From Prochlorococcus sp. AG-418-G18 (lineage in GTDB: Bacteria; Cyanobacteriota; Cyanobacteriia; PCC-6307; Cyanobiaceae): a stretch of DNA of 64,000 bases. The stretch is from assembly GCA_003214215.1 (NCBI GenBank), contig QCLX01000002.1, positions 21,392 through 85,391 on the forward strand. Direction: 5' to 3'. Below the pieces are notes generated by a model. The model was not told where the DNA came from. It ran no database searches and saw only the letters and a list, made by a program, of their open reading frames with translations. Each line of letters opens with the position of its first letter. Positions within the stretch are counted from its first letter, which is position 1. Made by a program: the position numbers and the translations under genes. Shown here one piece after another: positions 10,662 through 21,912 of the stretch.

Positions 10662-11387
10662 ATGTTTTTTAATTCCTTGCTAACAAATTTTGCAGCATTA
10701 GAAGTTGGTCAACATCTTTATTGGCAAATTGGAAATATCAGACTTCATGGGCAGGTATTTTTAACATCTTGGATTTTATTGGGAGCTTTATTAGTTTTTA
10801 TTTCTTTAGGAACTAAAAAAATGGAAAATGATCCTAAAGGTCTTCAAAACTTGCTTGAGTTCCTCTGGGATTACATAAGAGATCTTGCTAGGACGCAAAT
10901 AGGTGAAAAAGTATATAGAGATTGGATGCCATTTATAGGTACTTTATTTTTATTCGTCTTTGTTAGTAATTGGGGAGGAGCTTTAATTCCTTGGAGATTG
11001 ATTAAGTTACCAAGTGGAGAATTAGGAGCACCTACTGCAGATATCAATACAACTATAGCCTTGGCTTTATTGGTTTCACTTTCTTATTTCTATGCAGGTT
11101 TAAGCAATAAGGGTTGGAGATACTTCGAATATTATGTTCACCCAACTCCTATTATGCTTCCTTTCAAAATTCTAGAGGACTTCACGAAACCTTTATCACT
11201 CTCTTTCAGGCTATTTGGAAATATTTTGGCTGATGAACTTGTTGTTGGTGTTTTAGTCTTTTTAGTTCCGCTAATTCTCCCAATACCTGTTATGTTCCTA
11301 GGATTATTTACTAGTGCAATTCAGGCCTTAATTTTCGCAACTTTAGCGGCCTACTACATTGGAGAAGCTGTTGAAGAACATCATTAG
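10662..11387 (+). CDS. atpB: ATP synthase Fo subunit a
   Basis: 241 aa, polytopic. Forms the proton half-channels against the c-ring. The conserved helix with the essential arginine is visible as [17 protein letters not shown] (Arg about residue 186). [15 protein letters not shown] and [16 protein letters not shown] are typical cyanobacterial/plastid segments. Second gene of the operon; a 165-base spacer with alternative hairpins separates it from atpE. Confidence 0.97.
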   Translation: MFFNSLLTNFAALEVGQHLYWQIGNIRLHGQVFLTSWILLGALLVFISLGTKKMENDPKGLQNLLEFLWDYIRDLARTQIGEKVYRDWMPFIGTLFLFVFVSNWGGALIPWRLIKLPSGELGAPTADINTTIALALLVSLSYFYAGLSNKGWRYFEYYVHPTPIMLPFKILEDFTKPLSLSFRLFGNILADELVVGVLVFLVPLILPIPVMFLGLFTSAIQALIFATLAAYYIGEAVEEHH

Positions 11388-11420
11388 CTGCCTTCTAATA
11401 CATTCAGACGCTTTTACAAA

Positions 11421-11474
11421 GGGTCTGTGATCTGGCAAAATATCTAATCGCGTAGGTCTGAAAATATCAGACCC
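11421..11474 (+). promoter_or_regulatory. Alternative stem-loops between atpB and atpE
   Basis: CAGACCC at 11468-11474 can pair either with the adjacent GGTCTG (11455-11460, 7-base loop) or with GGGTCTG (11421-11427, 40-base loop). No U-run follows, so a simple terminator is unlikely. The arrangement suits an RNA-processing or translation-enhancing structure ahead of atpE, whose product is needed in the highest copy number (inference). Confidence 0.4.
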
Positions 11475-11534
11475 ATTCTTAATATTAAAGGATGTCCAAG
11501 CGTGTATGACAACAAAGATTATCACAAGCATTAA

Positions 11535-11798
<264 letters not shown>

Positions 11799-11866
11799 AA
11801 GTTAATATTGCTTCTAATCCTTATTAGCAATATTTAAATTTAATTTTTTAACTTCAACTGAATCAT

Positions 11867-12328
11867 ATGTTGGCCTTTAATTTCTTTGGTGCTACAGAAG
11901 GTGGATTATTTGATATAAATGCCACTTTGCCACTAATGGCGATACAAGTAGTTGCGCTTACTTACATTTTAAATTCTCTCTTTTTTAAGCCTGTAGGCAA
12001 TGTTGTAGAAAAAAGAGAAAAGTTTGTGAGTAATAATATTATTGAGGCCAAAAATAAACTTTCTGAGGTTAAAAAATTAGAAGCTGAATTATTAACTCAG
12101 CTTCAAAGTGCTCGTACAGAAGCCCAAAGAATTGTGAGCGAAGCTGAGGATGAGTCTGACAAGCTCTATAAAGAAGCACTAGAACTTGCTAACAATGAAG
12201 CGAATGCTTCAAAAGAAAAAGCAAGACTAGAAATTGAAAGTCAGACATCTGCTGCTCGTGATGAACTTTCTAAACAGGCTGATGATCTAAGCGAACTTAT
12301 TGTTAATAGATTGATTCTAGAAAAATGA
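11867..12328 (+). CDS. atpF2: ATP synthase Fo subunit b'
   Basis: 153 aa; one N-terminal membrane helix (about 22-42), then a long charged coiled coil (about 50-140). Cyanobacteria and plastids have heterodimeric b/b' stators, and this is the shorter b' copy, placed before atpF as usual. Its stop overlaps the atpF start by 4 bases (ATGA), indicating coupled translation of the two stalk subunits. Confidence 0.93.
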   Translation: MLAFNFFGATEGGLFDINATLPLMAIQVVALTYILNSLFFKPVGNVVEKREKFVSNNIIEAKNKLSEVKKLEAELLTQLQSARTEAQRIVSEAEDESDKLYKEALELANNEANASKEKARLEIESQTSAARDELSKQADDLSELIVNRLILEK

Positions 12329-12837
12329 ATTTAACTCTTTTAGCTACAGAAGGTTTTGGATTGAATTTCAATTTATTTGAAACTAATATCCTTAATTGGG
12401 CTGTAGTAGTCTTCGGTCTTTATAAATTTTTGCCTGGTTTCCTAGGTAAAATGCTTCAAAAAAGGAGAGAAGGAATCCTTCTTGAATTAAAAGATGCTGA
12501 AGATCGACTCCTAAATGCAACTCAAGCTTTAGAAAAGGCGAAGAAAGATTTATCTTCAGCAGAAGAAAAAGCTTCTCAAATAAAAGCAGATTCCCTTAAA
12601 AGATCTGAATCAATCAGAATGGAAAGTGAGAAAAAAGCGATAGAGGAGATGGCACGAATTAAACAAAGTGCAATCTCTGATGAGAGCTCTGAAGCATCCA
12701 GAGCAATTTCTCAACTTCGAAAAGAAGCTGTTGAACTGGCAATTAAGAAAGCTCTAGATTCTCTCCCAAATCGACTTGACATAACAACACAAGAAAATTT
12801 GGTAACTCAATCAATTAATAATATTGAGGTGAACTAA
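12325..12837 (+). CDS. atpF: ATP synthase Fo subunit b
   Basis: 170 aa; membrane helix about 25-43, followed by a long coiled coil rich in Lys/Glu/Ala that reaches the F1 head as the peripheral stalk with b' and delta. ATGA overlap with atpF2 upstream and a TAATG one-base overlap with atpH downstream, so the stalk genes b'-b-delta are one translationally coupled block. Confidence 0.95.
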   Translation: MNLTLLATEGFGLNFNLFETNILNWAVVVFGLYKFLPGFLGKMLQKRREGILLELKDAEDRLLNATQALEKAKKDLSSAEEKASQIKADSLKRSESIRMESEKKAIEEMARIKQSAISDESSEASRAISQLRKEAVELAIKKALDSLPNRLDITTQENLVTQSINNIEVN

Positions 12838-13379
12838 TGCCACTTTTAAATTCAGTTACTACACCATACGCAGAGGCATTACTTCAAGTTGTGAATGAAA
12901 ATTTGCAAACTGAAGAGATCGTTTCTGAGGTTAAACAACTTTTGGAATTAATAAATGATTCCCCTGAATTGGAGAAGGCACTATCCTCTCCCATTTTAGA
13001 GACAGATGCTAAGAAGAAAATCATTATTGAAATTTTTTCAAATAAGGTTAATTCTTCTTTATTGAATTTCTTAAAATTATTGGCCGATAGGCAAAGAATT
13101 GGAATCCTTACTTCAATTCTTGATAGGTTTTTAGAGATTTACCGAGAAAATAGTAATATTGCTTTGGCAACTGTTACTTCTGCAGTCGAGCTTACTGATG
13201 AACAGAAAGGTTTAATTACCAAAAAGATCATCAATATTGCTGGAACAGAAAAATTAGAACTTGTAACTAAAATCGACCCATCTCTTATTGGTGGTTTCGT
13301 CGCCAGTGTAGGATCAAAAGTAATTGATGCTTCCCTTGCTTCACAAATTAGAAAACTTGGCTTAACTCTTTCCAAGTAA
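12837..13379 (+). CDS. atpH: ATP synthase F1 subunit delta
   Basis: 180 aa OSCP/delta family. The helical N-terminal domain binds alpha; the C-terminal signature region (VTKIDPSLIGGFVASVGSKVIDASL, about 142-166) contacts b/b'. Start shares its A with the atpF stop (TAATG). A 30-base gap separates it from atpA. Confidence 0.95.
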   Translation: MPLLNSVTTPYAEALLQVVNENLQTEEIVSEVKQLLELINDSPELEKALSSPILETDAKKKIIIEIFSNKVNSSLLNFLKLLADRQRIGILTSILDRFLEIYRENSNIALATVTSAVELTDEQKGLITKKIINIAGTEKLELVTKIDPSLIGGFVASVGSKVIDASLASQIRKLGLTLSK

Positions 13380-13397
13380 CTTTTAAATCAACCTTAA

Positions 13398-14927
<1,530 letters not shown>

Positions 14928-14945
14928 ATTTATTTAGGAGATACC

Positions 14946-15896
14946 ATGGCAAATCTTAAAGAGATTAGAGATCGAATCGTTTCCGTTAAAAATACAAGAA
15001 AAATAACGGAGGCAATGAGACTTGTCGCAGCTGCAAAAGTTAGGAGAGCTCAAGATCAAGTTCTTAAGAGTAGACCTTTTGCAGATAAACTTGCACGGGT
15101 CTTAGAAAATATTCAATCTAGAGTACAATTTGAGGCTGTCGATTCTCCTCTATTATCCAAAAGAGAAGTAAAGAGCATCAGCTTGGTTTGCATAACTGCG
15201 GATAGAGGTTTATGCGGAGGCTACAACACAAATATAATAAAAAAGGTAGAAATAAGATATGCAGAATTAGTCAAACAAGGGTATCAGCCAAATTTAATTT
15301 TGGTAGGGAAGAAAGCTATTGGATATTTTCAAAATAGAAAGGATAGATATGTAATTAAAAGTACTTTCAAAGAACTTGAACAGGTACCCACAGTTAAAGA
15401 TTCTGAAGGAGTTACTAATGAGATTTTAGCTGAATTTCTTTCGGAAAATTCTGATAGAGTGGAAATTATTTACACGAAATTTATCACTCTAGTTAGCTGC
15501 GCCCCTGTCGTTCAAACACTATTGCCACTTGACCCTCAAGGAATTGCCGAGGAAAACGATGAAATTTTTAGGTTGACTACAAAAGATAGTAAGTTACTTG
15601 TTGAAAAATCAAATATTGAAAAAAGTGATTCAGAGAAGTTGCCATCAGATATTGTTTTTGAACAAAGTCCTGATCAACTATTAGATTCGTTATTACCATT
15701 ATATTTACAGAATCAGATACTAAGAGCTCTTCAAGAGTCGGCAGCTTCAGAACTCGCTTGCAGGATGACTGCGATGAATAATGCGAGTGACAATGCTAAA
15801 GAATTAGCAAGTACTTTGAATCTAACCTATAACAAAGCAAGACAAGCAGCTATTACTCAAGAAATATTAGAAGTTGTAGGAGGTTCAGCAGTTTAG
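14946..15896 (+). CDS. atpG: ATP synthase F1 subunit gamma
   Basis: 316 aa rotor shaft. The N-terminal helix [20 protein letters not shown] and C-terminal helix ending [11 protein letters not shown] form the central coiled coil. About 35 extra residues around 195-235 correspond to the insertion in photosynthetic gamma subunits; no plant-type regulatory cysteine pair is seen there, as expected for cyanobacteria. TTTAGGAG upstream (14934-14941) is a good ribosome binding site. Last ATP synthase gene in this operon. Confidence 0.97.
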   Translation: MANLKEIRDRIVSVKNTRKITEAMRLVAAAKVRRAQDQVLKSRPFADKLARVLENIQSRVQFEAVDSPLLSKREVKSISLVCITADRGLCGGYNTNIIKKVEIRYAELVKQGYQPNLILVGKKAIGYFQNRKDRYVIKSTFKELEQVPTVKDSEGVTNEILAEFLSENSDRVEIIYTKFITLVSCAPVVQTLLPLDPQGIAEENDEIFRLTTKDSKLLVEKSNIEKSDSEKLPSDIVFEQSPDQLLDSLLPLYLQNQILRALQESAASELACRMTAMNNASDNAKELASTLNLTYNKARQAAITQEILEVVGGSAV

Positions 15897-15912
15897 CAAC
15901 AAGATTTAGGAT

Positions 15913-16239
15913 ATGCCTGAATACAATATCAAAGTTCAATTTGAGCAAAAGACTTTTAGTTTTTTATGTTCTGAAGATCAAGATATTATTTCAGCGGCAA
16001 AAATGAATGGCATAGATTTACCAAGTAGTTGTTGTTCAGGAGTGTGTACAGACTGTGCATCCATGATATTGGAAGGATCTGTAGATCAAGAAGATGCTAT
16101 GGGATTAAACGATGATTTGAGGGAAAAGGGCTTTGCACTTTTATGTGTGGCATATCCAAAGTCAGATTTGAATATTGTTATTGGTAAAGAAGTCGAAGAT
16201 GATTTATATAATGATCAATTTGGTAAATATCAAAAATGA
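15913..16239 (+). CDS. 2Fe-2S plant-type ferredoxin
   Basis: 108 aa. Cluster ligands are visible as C-x4-C-x2-C in LPSSCCSGVCTDC, with the fourth Cys in FALLCVAYP. Small acidic electron carrier of the cyanobacterial ferredoxin family; it differs from photosynthetic PetF around the cluster (SSCCSG rather than YSCRAG), so a specialised electron-transfer role is likely. It follows atpG after 16 bases, so it may be read from the ATP synthase transcript. Overlaps the next gene by 4 bases (ATGA). Confidence 0.9.
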   Translation: MPEYNIKVQFEQKTFSFLCSEDQDIISAAKMNGIDLPSSCCSGVCTDCASMILEGSVDQEDAMGLNDDLREKGFALLCVAYPKSDLNIVIGKEVEDDLYNDQFGKYQK

Positions 16240-16427
16240 AATTAAGTTCAATTGATTATTATTTAGATTGGCCAGTTTCAATAAAATTAAAAAATTTAAG
16301 AGAATTTATCATTGCAAATTTAGAAAAAAAAGGTGATTTAATTCGATGGTCAATTGTTGATATTCAAAATTCTATTGACTCTTCTGGAACAAAAAAACTT
16401 AAAATTAAAGCTGTGTTAGCTAATTAA
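16236..16427 (+). CDS. Small conserved protein coupled to the ferredoxin gene
   Basis: 63 aa, soluble and mixed in charge, with no recognisable motif. ATGA overlap with the ferredoxin stop strongly suggests co-translation. Function unknown; it could be a ferredoxin-associated factor by context only. Confidence 0.65.
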   Translation: MKLSSIDYYLDWPVSIKLKNLREFIIANLEKKGDLIRWSIVDIQNSIDSSGTKKLKIKAVLAN

Positions 16428-16454
16428 AAAATATAAATTGAAATATTTTTAATA

Positions 16455-17603
16455 ATGGAAAATTCACCAACACTATTCATTATTCCAACTGGTATTGGTT
16501 GTGAACTTGGAGGTTTCGCTGGGGATGCACTTCCCACCGCTAAACTATTAGCATCGGCAAGTGGATGTTTAATTACTCATCCAAATGTTATGAATGGCGG
16601 TACTCTTTCTGAAAAAGATAAAAATATTTTTTATGTTGAGGGTTATAGTTTAGACCGACTTGCTAAAGGAGAAATCGCTTTAAACAAAGTAAAGCAACAG
16701 AAAATTGGTATAATTTTTGATTCAGCCATTGAAAAAGAAATATTAGTGAGACATTTACAAGTTGCTGATGCATGTGTTTCTACTTTAGGTATTAATGTTC
16801 ATTCTTATGTGATTACAAAAAAGCCATTAAACATAGTTATTGATTCTGGTTCTTCAAAAATTAGTGGTGGTACAATTGAAAATCCTGATAGTCTAATTGA
16901 TGCTGGAAAATGTTTAATCGAAAAAGGAGTTACAGCAATAGCAATTGTGGCAAAATTTCCAGATGATTCAGATTCTTTAGAAACAAATATCTATCGAGAG
17001 GGGAAAGGGGTTGATCCTATCTCTGGAGTCGAAGCAGTTATAAGTCATTTAATAAGCAAATTTTTAAAAGTCCCCTGTGCTCACGCACCTGCTTTAAGTT
17101 CAATTGAATTGAATGAAAATTTAGATCCGCGTGCAGCTTCAGAAGAAATAGGTTACACTTTTTTACCATCAGTACTGATTGGGTTAAGCAATGCACCTGA
17201 CATTGTTGAATTGCCCGCTAAAAATGAATCAATCTCACTACACCCTGATCAGATTGAATCTATTGTTGTTCCTAATGGTGCATTAGGTGGAGAAGCAGTA
17301 CTAGCAGGGATTGAAAAAGGTTTAAATATTATCTCTGTAAAAAATCAAAATACATTAAAAGTGACAAATGAGTTTTATGATTATCCCAATCTTTTTGAAG
17401 TGGATAATTATTTAGAAGCTGCAGGCATAATTCTTGCTATCAAAAAAAGGTATAAATCTAAAGTCGCTTCAACGGCCTTTAAAAAAAATCCAAGAATATT
17501 CTTATCCTATAAACAATATGGAGTAAGCTTGGGCTGCTATAAAGAAATTGCGAATCTCGTAATTAAGCCAAATCAAGTATCTAAAAGGAGAAAGAGTTTT
17601 TAA
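16455..17603 (+). CDS. DUF3326 family protein
   Basis: 382 aa, soluble, no membrane helix. Glycine-rich N-terminus (IPTGIGCELGGFAGDALP, about 11-28), a conserved HPNVMNGG at about 41-48, and acidic or polar clusters near the middle. It resembles the cyanobacterial/plastid DUF3326 family of unknown activity (recognition by overall appearance). Convergent with the M48 protease gene, with 3 bases between stops. Marks the boundary between the core ATP synthase region and the accessory island. Confidence 0.7.
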   Translation: MENSPTLFIIPTGIGCELGGFAGDALPTAKLLASASGCLITHPNVMNGGTLSEKDKNIFYVEGYSLDRLAKGEIALNKVKQQKIGIIFDSAIEKEILVRHLQVADACVSTLGINVHSYVITKKPLNIVIDSGSSKISGGTIENPDSLIDAGKCLIEKGVTAIAIVAKFPDDSDSLETNIYREGKGVDPISGVEAVISHLISKFLKVPCAHAPALSSIELNENLDPRAASEEIGYTFLPSVLIGLSNAPDIVELPAKNESISLHPDQIESIVVPNGALGGEAVLAGIEKGLNIISVKNQNTLKVTNEFYDYPNLFEVDNYLEAAGIILAIKKRYKSKVASTAFKKNPRIFLSYKQYGVSLGCYKEIANLVIKPNQVSKRRKSF

Positions 17604-17606
17604 GTA

Positions 17607-18545
17607 TCAATTTTTTATTACTTCCCCTGAAAAAGCTTTTGCAAGGTTGGTTGCTGCTTTTAAATTCTCTTCTTTAGGTGGAGAATACCTTTCTTTTATC
17701 TTGTATGTAAGAGTATTTTCTTTTCGGTCATATTTCCAACTTCCTTTTGTATGGCCTTTGGCATCTGAAAAATCTGGATAATTTTTAAAAATAAAATCTA
17801 TTAGGTTATTCCTTCTGTCTTCATATCCTGGATGGGTACATTTTTTTCCTGTTTCATAACCATAACCATTTTTCTTTGAAATAAAATCATGTGCCTTTAT
17901 AGGTATAGATGTTGAATATCCAGCATTTATTAACATTTTTGCTGAGCAGATATCAGCCTCCTTTTCGCACTCTCTAGAAACTTCAAAACCATATTCAATT
18001 GTCTTTTTCTTTTTCAGATTTTTACCTTCTTTGCTTACCTTCAATGAGCTATTAAAACTATCTTCATTAAGTACATGGCTAATTTCATGTCCTATCACAA
18101 AGGCCAGATAATCTTCAAAATTTTCATTTGACTTAAAACTCGACCTGCTGATCTGAATATATCCATTTGGATATGCACAAGCCTCTACATTATCTAAAAG
18201 ATATGCTTGTCTTATTGCTTCATTAATTTCATGAGATAGCTTACCTTTATATTTAATAAAAGGATTAACATGCTTTAAATGAAGGCATGATTCATTTTTT
18301 GTGGATAAACCAAGAGATTTAGCAATCCAAGTACCTCTTGAACCTGCAGTAATTGAAAAAGTAAAAGGATAATTACCAAGATCATTTTTCTTAGAAATTT
18401 TATTAACAATTCTTTTTACAGTTTTATATTCATTTGGCATAAATAATTGAGAATTATTTCTAAATTTTTTTCCAAGAAAAATTATCAGAGCCATAAGACT
18501 TATCAAAGAAATAAAGATATAAGAAATATCTAAAAAATCCTGCAT
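17607..18545 (-). CDS. M48-family metalloprotease, membrane-anchored
   Basis: 312 aa. One hydrophobic N-terminal segment (about 8-25) is a signal anchor. Zinc motif HEISH at 153-157 and a third-ligand region ECEKEAD near 192-198 match gluzincins of the Ste24/HtpX/Oma1-like M48 class. The catalytic domain lies outside the cytoplasm if the anchor has its normal orientation. Such proteases act in envelope protein quality control. First gene of the island; divergent from the HTH-gene operon with a 123-base spacer. Confidence 0.85.
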   Translation of the reverse strand: MQDFLDISYIFISLISLMALIIFLGKKFRNNSQLFMPNEYKTVKRIVNKISKKNDLGNYPFTFSITAGSRGTWIAKSLGLSTKNESCLHLKHVNPFIKYKGKLSHEINEAIRQAYLLDNVEACAYPNGYIQISRSSFKSNENFEDYLAFVIGHEISHVLNEDSFNSSLKVSKEGKNLKKKKTIEYGFEVSRECEKEADICSAKMLINAGYSTSIPIKAHDFISKKNGYGYETGKKCTHPGYEDRRNNLIDFIFKNYPDFSDAKGHTKGSWKYDRKENTLTYKIKERYSPPKEENLKAATNLAKAFSGEVIKN

Positions 18546-18668
18546 TGGTATAAAAATAATTTTCGAGAAAAATATAGTTTTAAATAATTGCGAATGATTC
18601 CAAAATTTTTTTAAACTTAAAATTTAGATTTAAAATTTAATTGCTTAGGTATAATTTTTAATTAATAA

Positions 18669-19997
18669 GTGACTATAAGCTTGAGTACTGAATTTGAAAA
18701 TTTGTGTTTAATAGATTCTTTTAAAAAGAGAGTCAAAACTAAAAATATAGGAATTTGTACTGAATTTATTAATAAATCAAATATTTTGAATGAAAAAAAT
18801 TCAAATAAATTTTCAACAAGAATTATTTACTACACTAAAAATGAAGATTCATTAGAAGCATTACTTTGCATGAGGTGCAGAGTGAGTCACCCAATAAAAA
18901 ATGCTATTGGTAGCCTTTATAAAAAACATAGAGCTATTTATGAAATTGATTACCTAGATATGATTAGCTATGTATTAGATGATTATGGTGAAACCTACTT
19001 AAGAAATTCCAATAAAAAGAAAGAAAAAAGTAAAGACAAAGTGTTTAGGTGGAGCAATGTTATTAAAATTGATAAAAATAAATTACGACCATTTGGTGTA
19101 AGAGTATTATTAGACTTCAATCCTGAGTTATCAAATATAGATACGTGGACCTTTCACAAAGTTAAATCTAATGCTGAACTTAAAGCTTATTTAGAAAGTT
19201 TTGGATTGAATCTAAAAGGAACATGGTCGTTGATAGCTGATCAAAGTTCTTCGAGAGTTAAAGAGGCATGGGGACTTTATGGAGATAGTTCTATGAGTAT
19301 TAATGAAATAGATATTCTTCATAGGTCGTATGTTGAAAATTATAAAAAAGCTAAAGAAGAATATAAAAAAAGAAAAAAAAGAATAATGGGATGGCATCCT
19401 GACTTTAAATTTCTTCAGTCTTTAACTCCCAAACAGGAAAACACTGAAAATCTCGAAAAGATAGCCCAAGCCATTCACAAATTATTATCTGTATCTAAAG
19501 GTGCTCCTCAAAATTTTAGACAACTTGAAGGGTTAAGAAATGATGAACTATTTAAAGTGTCAGTTAAAAATTCAGAAGCAGAAAATAATTCAGAACAGAA
19601 ATTAATTAATTTAATTCAAAAAATAGTAAGAAAATCTGCATTAGAAATACTAAGAGATGTTTTGAAATCTGAAAAAATAAAATGGAAAGAAAATGATGAT
19701 AAAAGATTAGCTTGGGAATTATATTCTGATGGTTTAAGCCAAAGAGAAATAGCTAAAAGATGTAATCACAAACAAGGATGGGTAAGTAAGCTTATAAAAG
19801 AAAAATTAATTTTAGAAAGAATATCCTTGCTTGCTGCAATAGAATTAAAAGAGTACGTTGAATTTGAAAGTTTAAAGAAGGATCCAGATAAAATTGACAA
19901 TTTAATTATGCAATTACAAGATTATTTGATTTCAAAGCAGTCTGATTCAGATATATCAATCTTAAAAAGTATTCTTAAAGAGGTTTTAAGGAAATGA
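18669..19997 (+). CDS. Sigma-like HTH DNA-binding protein
   Basis: 442 aa starting at GTG. The middle contains RPFGVRVLLDF and WTFHKVKSNAELKAYLESFGL, and the C-terminus has a clear helix-turn-helix (SDGLSQREIAKRCNHKQGWVSKLIKEK, about 359-385) followed by helical repeats. This layout resembles the atypical sigma-70-like proteins that sit beside DUF1822 and CHAT or CHASE2 genes in cyanobacteria. A large N-terminal region is charged and unrecognised. ATGA overlap with the next gene indicates an operon. Role as a transcription factor is inferred from the HTH. Confidence 0.65.
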   Translation: MTISLSTEFENLCLIDSFKKRVKTKNIGICTEFINKSNILNEKNSNKFSTRIIYYTKNEDSLEALLCMRCRVSHPIKNAIGSLYKKHRAIYEIDYLDMISYVLDDYGETYLRNSNKKKEKSKDKVFRWSNVIKIDKNKLRPFGVRVLLDFNPELSNIDTWTFHKVKSNAELKAYLESFGLNLKGTWSLIADQSSSRVKEAWGLYGDSSMSINEIDILHRSYVENYKKAKEEYKKRKKRIMGWHPDFKFLQSLTPKQENTENLEKIAQAIHKLLSVSKGAPQNFRQLEGLRNDELFKVSVKNSEAENNSEQKLINLIQKIVRKSALEILRDVLKSEKIKWKENDDKRLAWELYSDGLSQREIAKRCNHKQGWVSKLIKEKLILERISLLAAIELKEYVEFESLKKDPDKIDNLIMQLQDYLISKQSDSDISILKSILKEVLRK

Positions 19998-21205
19998 TAG
20001 AAGAAAATAAAATCAATAAGAATAAAACAATTGATGCATTACCTATCCCAGAGGATGCTGTAATTTTAAAATCCAAGAACATTCTTGATGCAAGTCAATT
20101 GGCTTTATTGGGAATAAAGGAAATAATTAAGCAAAGAGGAATTAATTTAAAAGTCAAAAAGAGAAGAGATTTAACAGAATTAGATTGTATTTTTGAAATA
20201 AATAATTTTTCTATTCAGGTTGTTTTTGCAGGTTTTAGTTCTGATCAGATAATAATTCCTTTAAAAAGATGGTACAAAATTAATAATGCACCGCAAATTA
20301 TATTAGCTGCAAATATTGATGAAGAAAGTAATATTGTTTGCTTTAAGGGCATAATGACTTCAAAAGAATTTATCAATATATATTTAAAGAAAAATGCTAA
20401 AGGTCAATCTTTCGAAATTCCTTTAAGTGAATTTAAAGGAGGTATAAATAGACTCTTAAGCTTTGTTCAAATTCTTGAATCTGAGGCCTTATCTAGTAAG
20501 GGTATAAGTAGAAATATTGATTTCTTAGAATCTTTATTAAAGAAATTAGGATTATCAAGAAAAAATATATCTATAGTTATAGCAGCAGCTGGAGTAATTA
20601 TATTTGGACCTTCTATCTTTAGACCAAGACTTCTAGGAAATATTGCATCTGTTCCTTTTAGTAAGACTCAGATTACAAAAGATACAAGGGGTATCGGTAA
20701 AGACAAATCACAAAATTTATGTTTATTTACCCCTACTTTTTTATTTGATAAATCAACATCTGCTCAAATTGCTAAAACTTCTATTAATAAACCCTTGATT
20801 TTCTCCCCAGATCCATTAAATCAGATATCAATAATAAAAGATGGTAATTTATTATGGTCTAGGAATGCAAGTTTTAATAAAAAAATAAATGAACCAATAC
20901 CTTGGCCAATTAAACCTATAAAACCTAATGAAGAATATGTTTTAAGTTTTAGACCCGCAGGAGCAGTAGTTGGGGAGTCAGCAAATATTATTTTGAGAGC
21001 AGAACCAAAAACTTCTTTTAAGAAACTTGAAAAAATTATTGAAAATTTAGGGGATAATTCGGGAGATTGGAGTAAAGAAATAAATATACTAATTAAACAA
21101 GATACTAATGCAGCTCTAGCTCTATTATTTTCTGATAAGGCACCTCAATCAAAGATCATAAATAAAGCGAGAAGATTAATTCTAGAAAGAGAGGGTTGTT
21201 TATGA
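19994..21205 (+). CDS. DUF1822-like membrane protein, possible partner of the sigma-like protein
   Basis: 403 aa. The N-terminus (DALPIPEDA at about 13-21, then a mixed alpha/beta domain to about 170) resembles DUF1822. A single membrane helix lies at about 194-210 (NISIVIAAAGVIIFG). The C-terminal half would be extracytoplasmic: a WSRNASF...WPIKPIKPNEEYVLSFRP segment resembles beta-sandwich sensor domains. Overlaps the genes on both sides by 4 bases. The topology (cytoplasmic domain, helix, outer sensor) suits an anti-sigma-like relay, which is inference only. Confidence 0.6.
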   Translation: MIEENKINKNKTIDALPIPEDAVILKSKNILDASQLALLGIKEIIKQRGINLKVKKRRDLTELDCIFEINNFSIQVVFAGFSSDQIIIPLKRWYKINNAPQIILAANIDEESNIVCFKGIMTSKEFINIYLKKNAKGQSFEIPLSEFKGGINRLLSFVQILESEALSSKGISRNIDFLESLLKKLGLSRKNISIVIAAAGVIIFGPSIFRPRLLGNIASVPFSKTQITKDTRGIGKDKSQNLCLFTPTFLFDKSTSAQIAKTSINKPLIFSPDPLNQISIIKDGNLLWSRNASFNKKINEPIPWPIKPIKPNEEYVLSFRPAGAVVGESANIILRAEPKTSFKKLEKIIENLGDNSGDWSKEINILIKQDTNAALALLFSDKAPQSKIINKARRLILEREGCL

Positions 21206-21882
21206 TTATTCTATTCACAGAATATGATGTAGATGAAACTGGGATGTCTATCCCCAGAGGAGGAATAAAAAAAGATGCCTATGAAGTTAGGGCTCTAACT
21301 GAAGCTTGGAATTATACACCTCTAAATCCTTACTTAAATAATAGGCAAAAAAATATTTGCGAAGTTTCTTATAATCTCCCATCATCAGCTTTCATTTACT
21401 CTTTTATTTTTTTTTCTTGGGTTTCATTAGAATTTCTCAATCCTGTTATTCTCGCAATATATGTTTCTCTTTTTTTTGGTTGGCTACTTACAGTAGTTAA
21501 TCAGAAGATATTAGAATATTTAATTCCTTTGAATTATTTTATTTTTGCTAATCCATTCTTAGTTCCTTTTATAACTGCAATCACATTGTTTTCTGGTCGA
21601 ATGAGCTGGAAAAGTGCAATTTTTTTAGTCCCTTTATCCTTCACTTGTTTGTTTGCTCCAGGTAGATTTATTTGTGACAACTTTTCACGTAATCATTTTC
21701 CTGAACTTAATCCTAGATATGCTTTTGCAAAAATAAAATTTGGGATTAAATTCCCTTTTGAAAGATATTTACCAAAAAATAAAATATTTAATGAAGATAA
21801 TATTGCAGGCAGAATTGGTTATGAATTATTCTCATGGATATTTCTTTTTGTCCTTATATTTTTAACAGCTATTTTTTGGTAA
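21202..21882 (+). CDS. Polytopic membrane protein, third gene of the HTH operon
   Basis: About 226 aa when started at the ATG at 21202, which overlaps the upstream stop as ATGA; an upstream TTG at 21196 is less likely. After a 55-residue soluble N-terminus there are four or five hydrophobic segments (about 62-85, 87-105, 115-130, 137-155, 207-225). No family recognised. Coupling to the sigma-like and DUF1822-like genes suggests a membrane component of the same system. Convergent with the TPR-CHAT gene. Confidence 0.65.
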   Translation: MIILFTEYDVDETGMSIPRGGIKKDAYEVRALTEAWNYTPLNPYLNNRQKNICEVSYNLPSSAFIYSFIFFSWVSLEFLNPVILAIYVSLFFGWLLTVVNQKILEYLIPLNYFIFANPFLVPFITAITLFSGRMSWKSAIFLVPLSFTCLFAPGRFICDNFSRNHFPELNPRYAFAKIKFGIKFPFERYLPKNKIFNEDNIAGRIGYELFSWIFLFVLIFLTAIFW

Positions 21883-21912
21883 ATATATCTTAAGTTAACA
21901 ATTTTACTTAAT

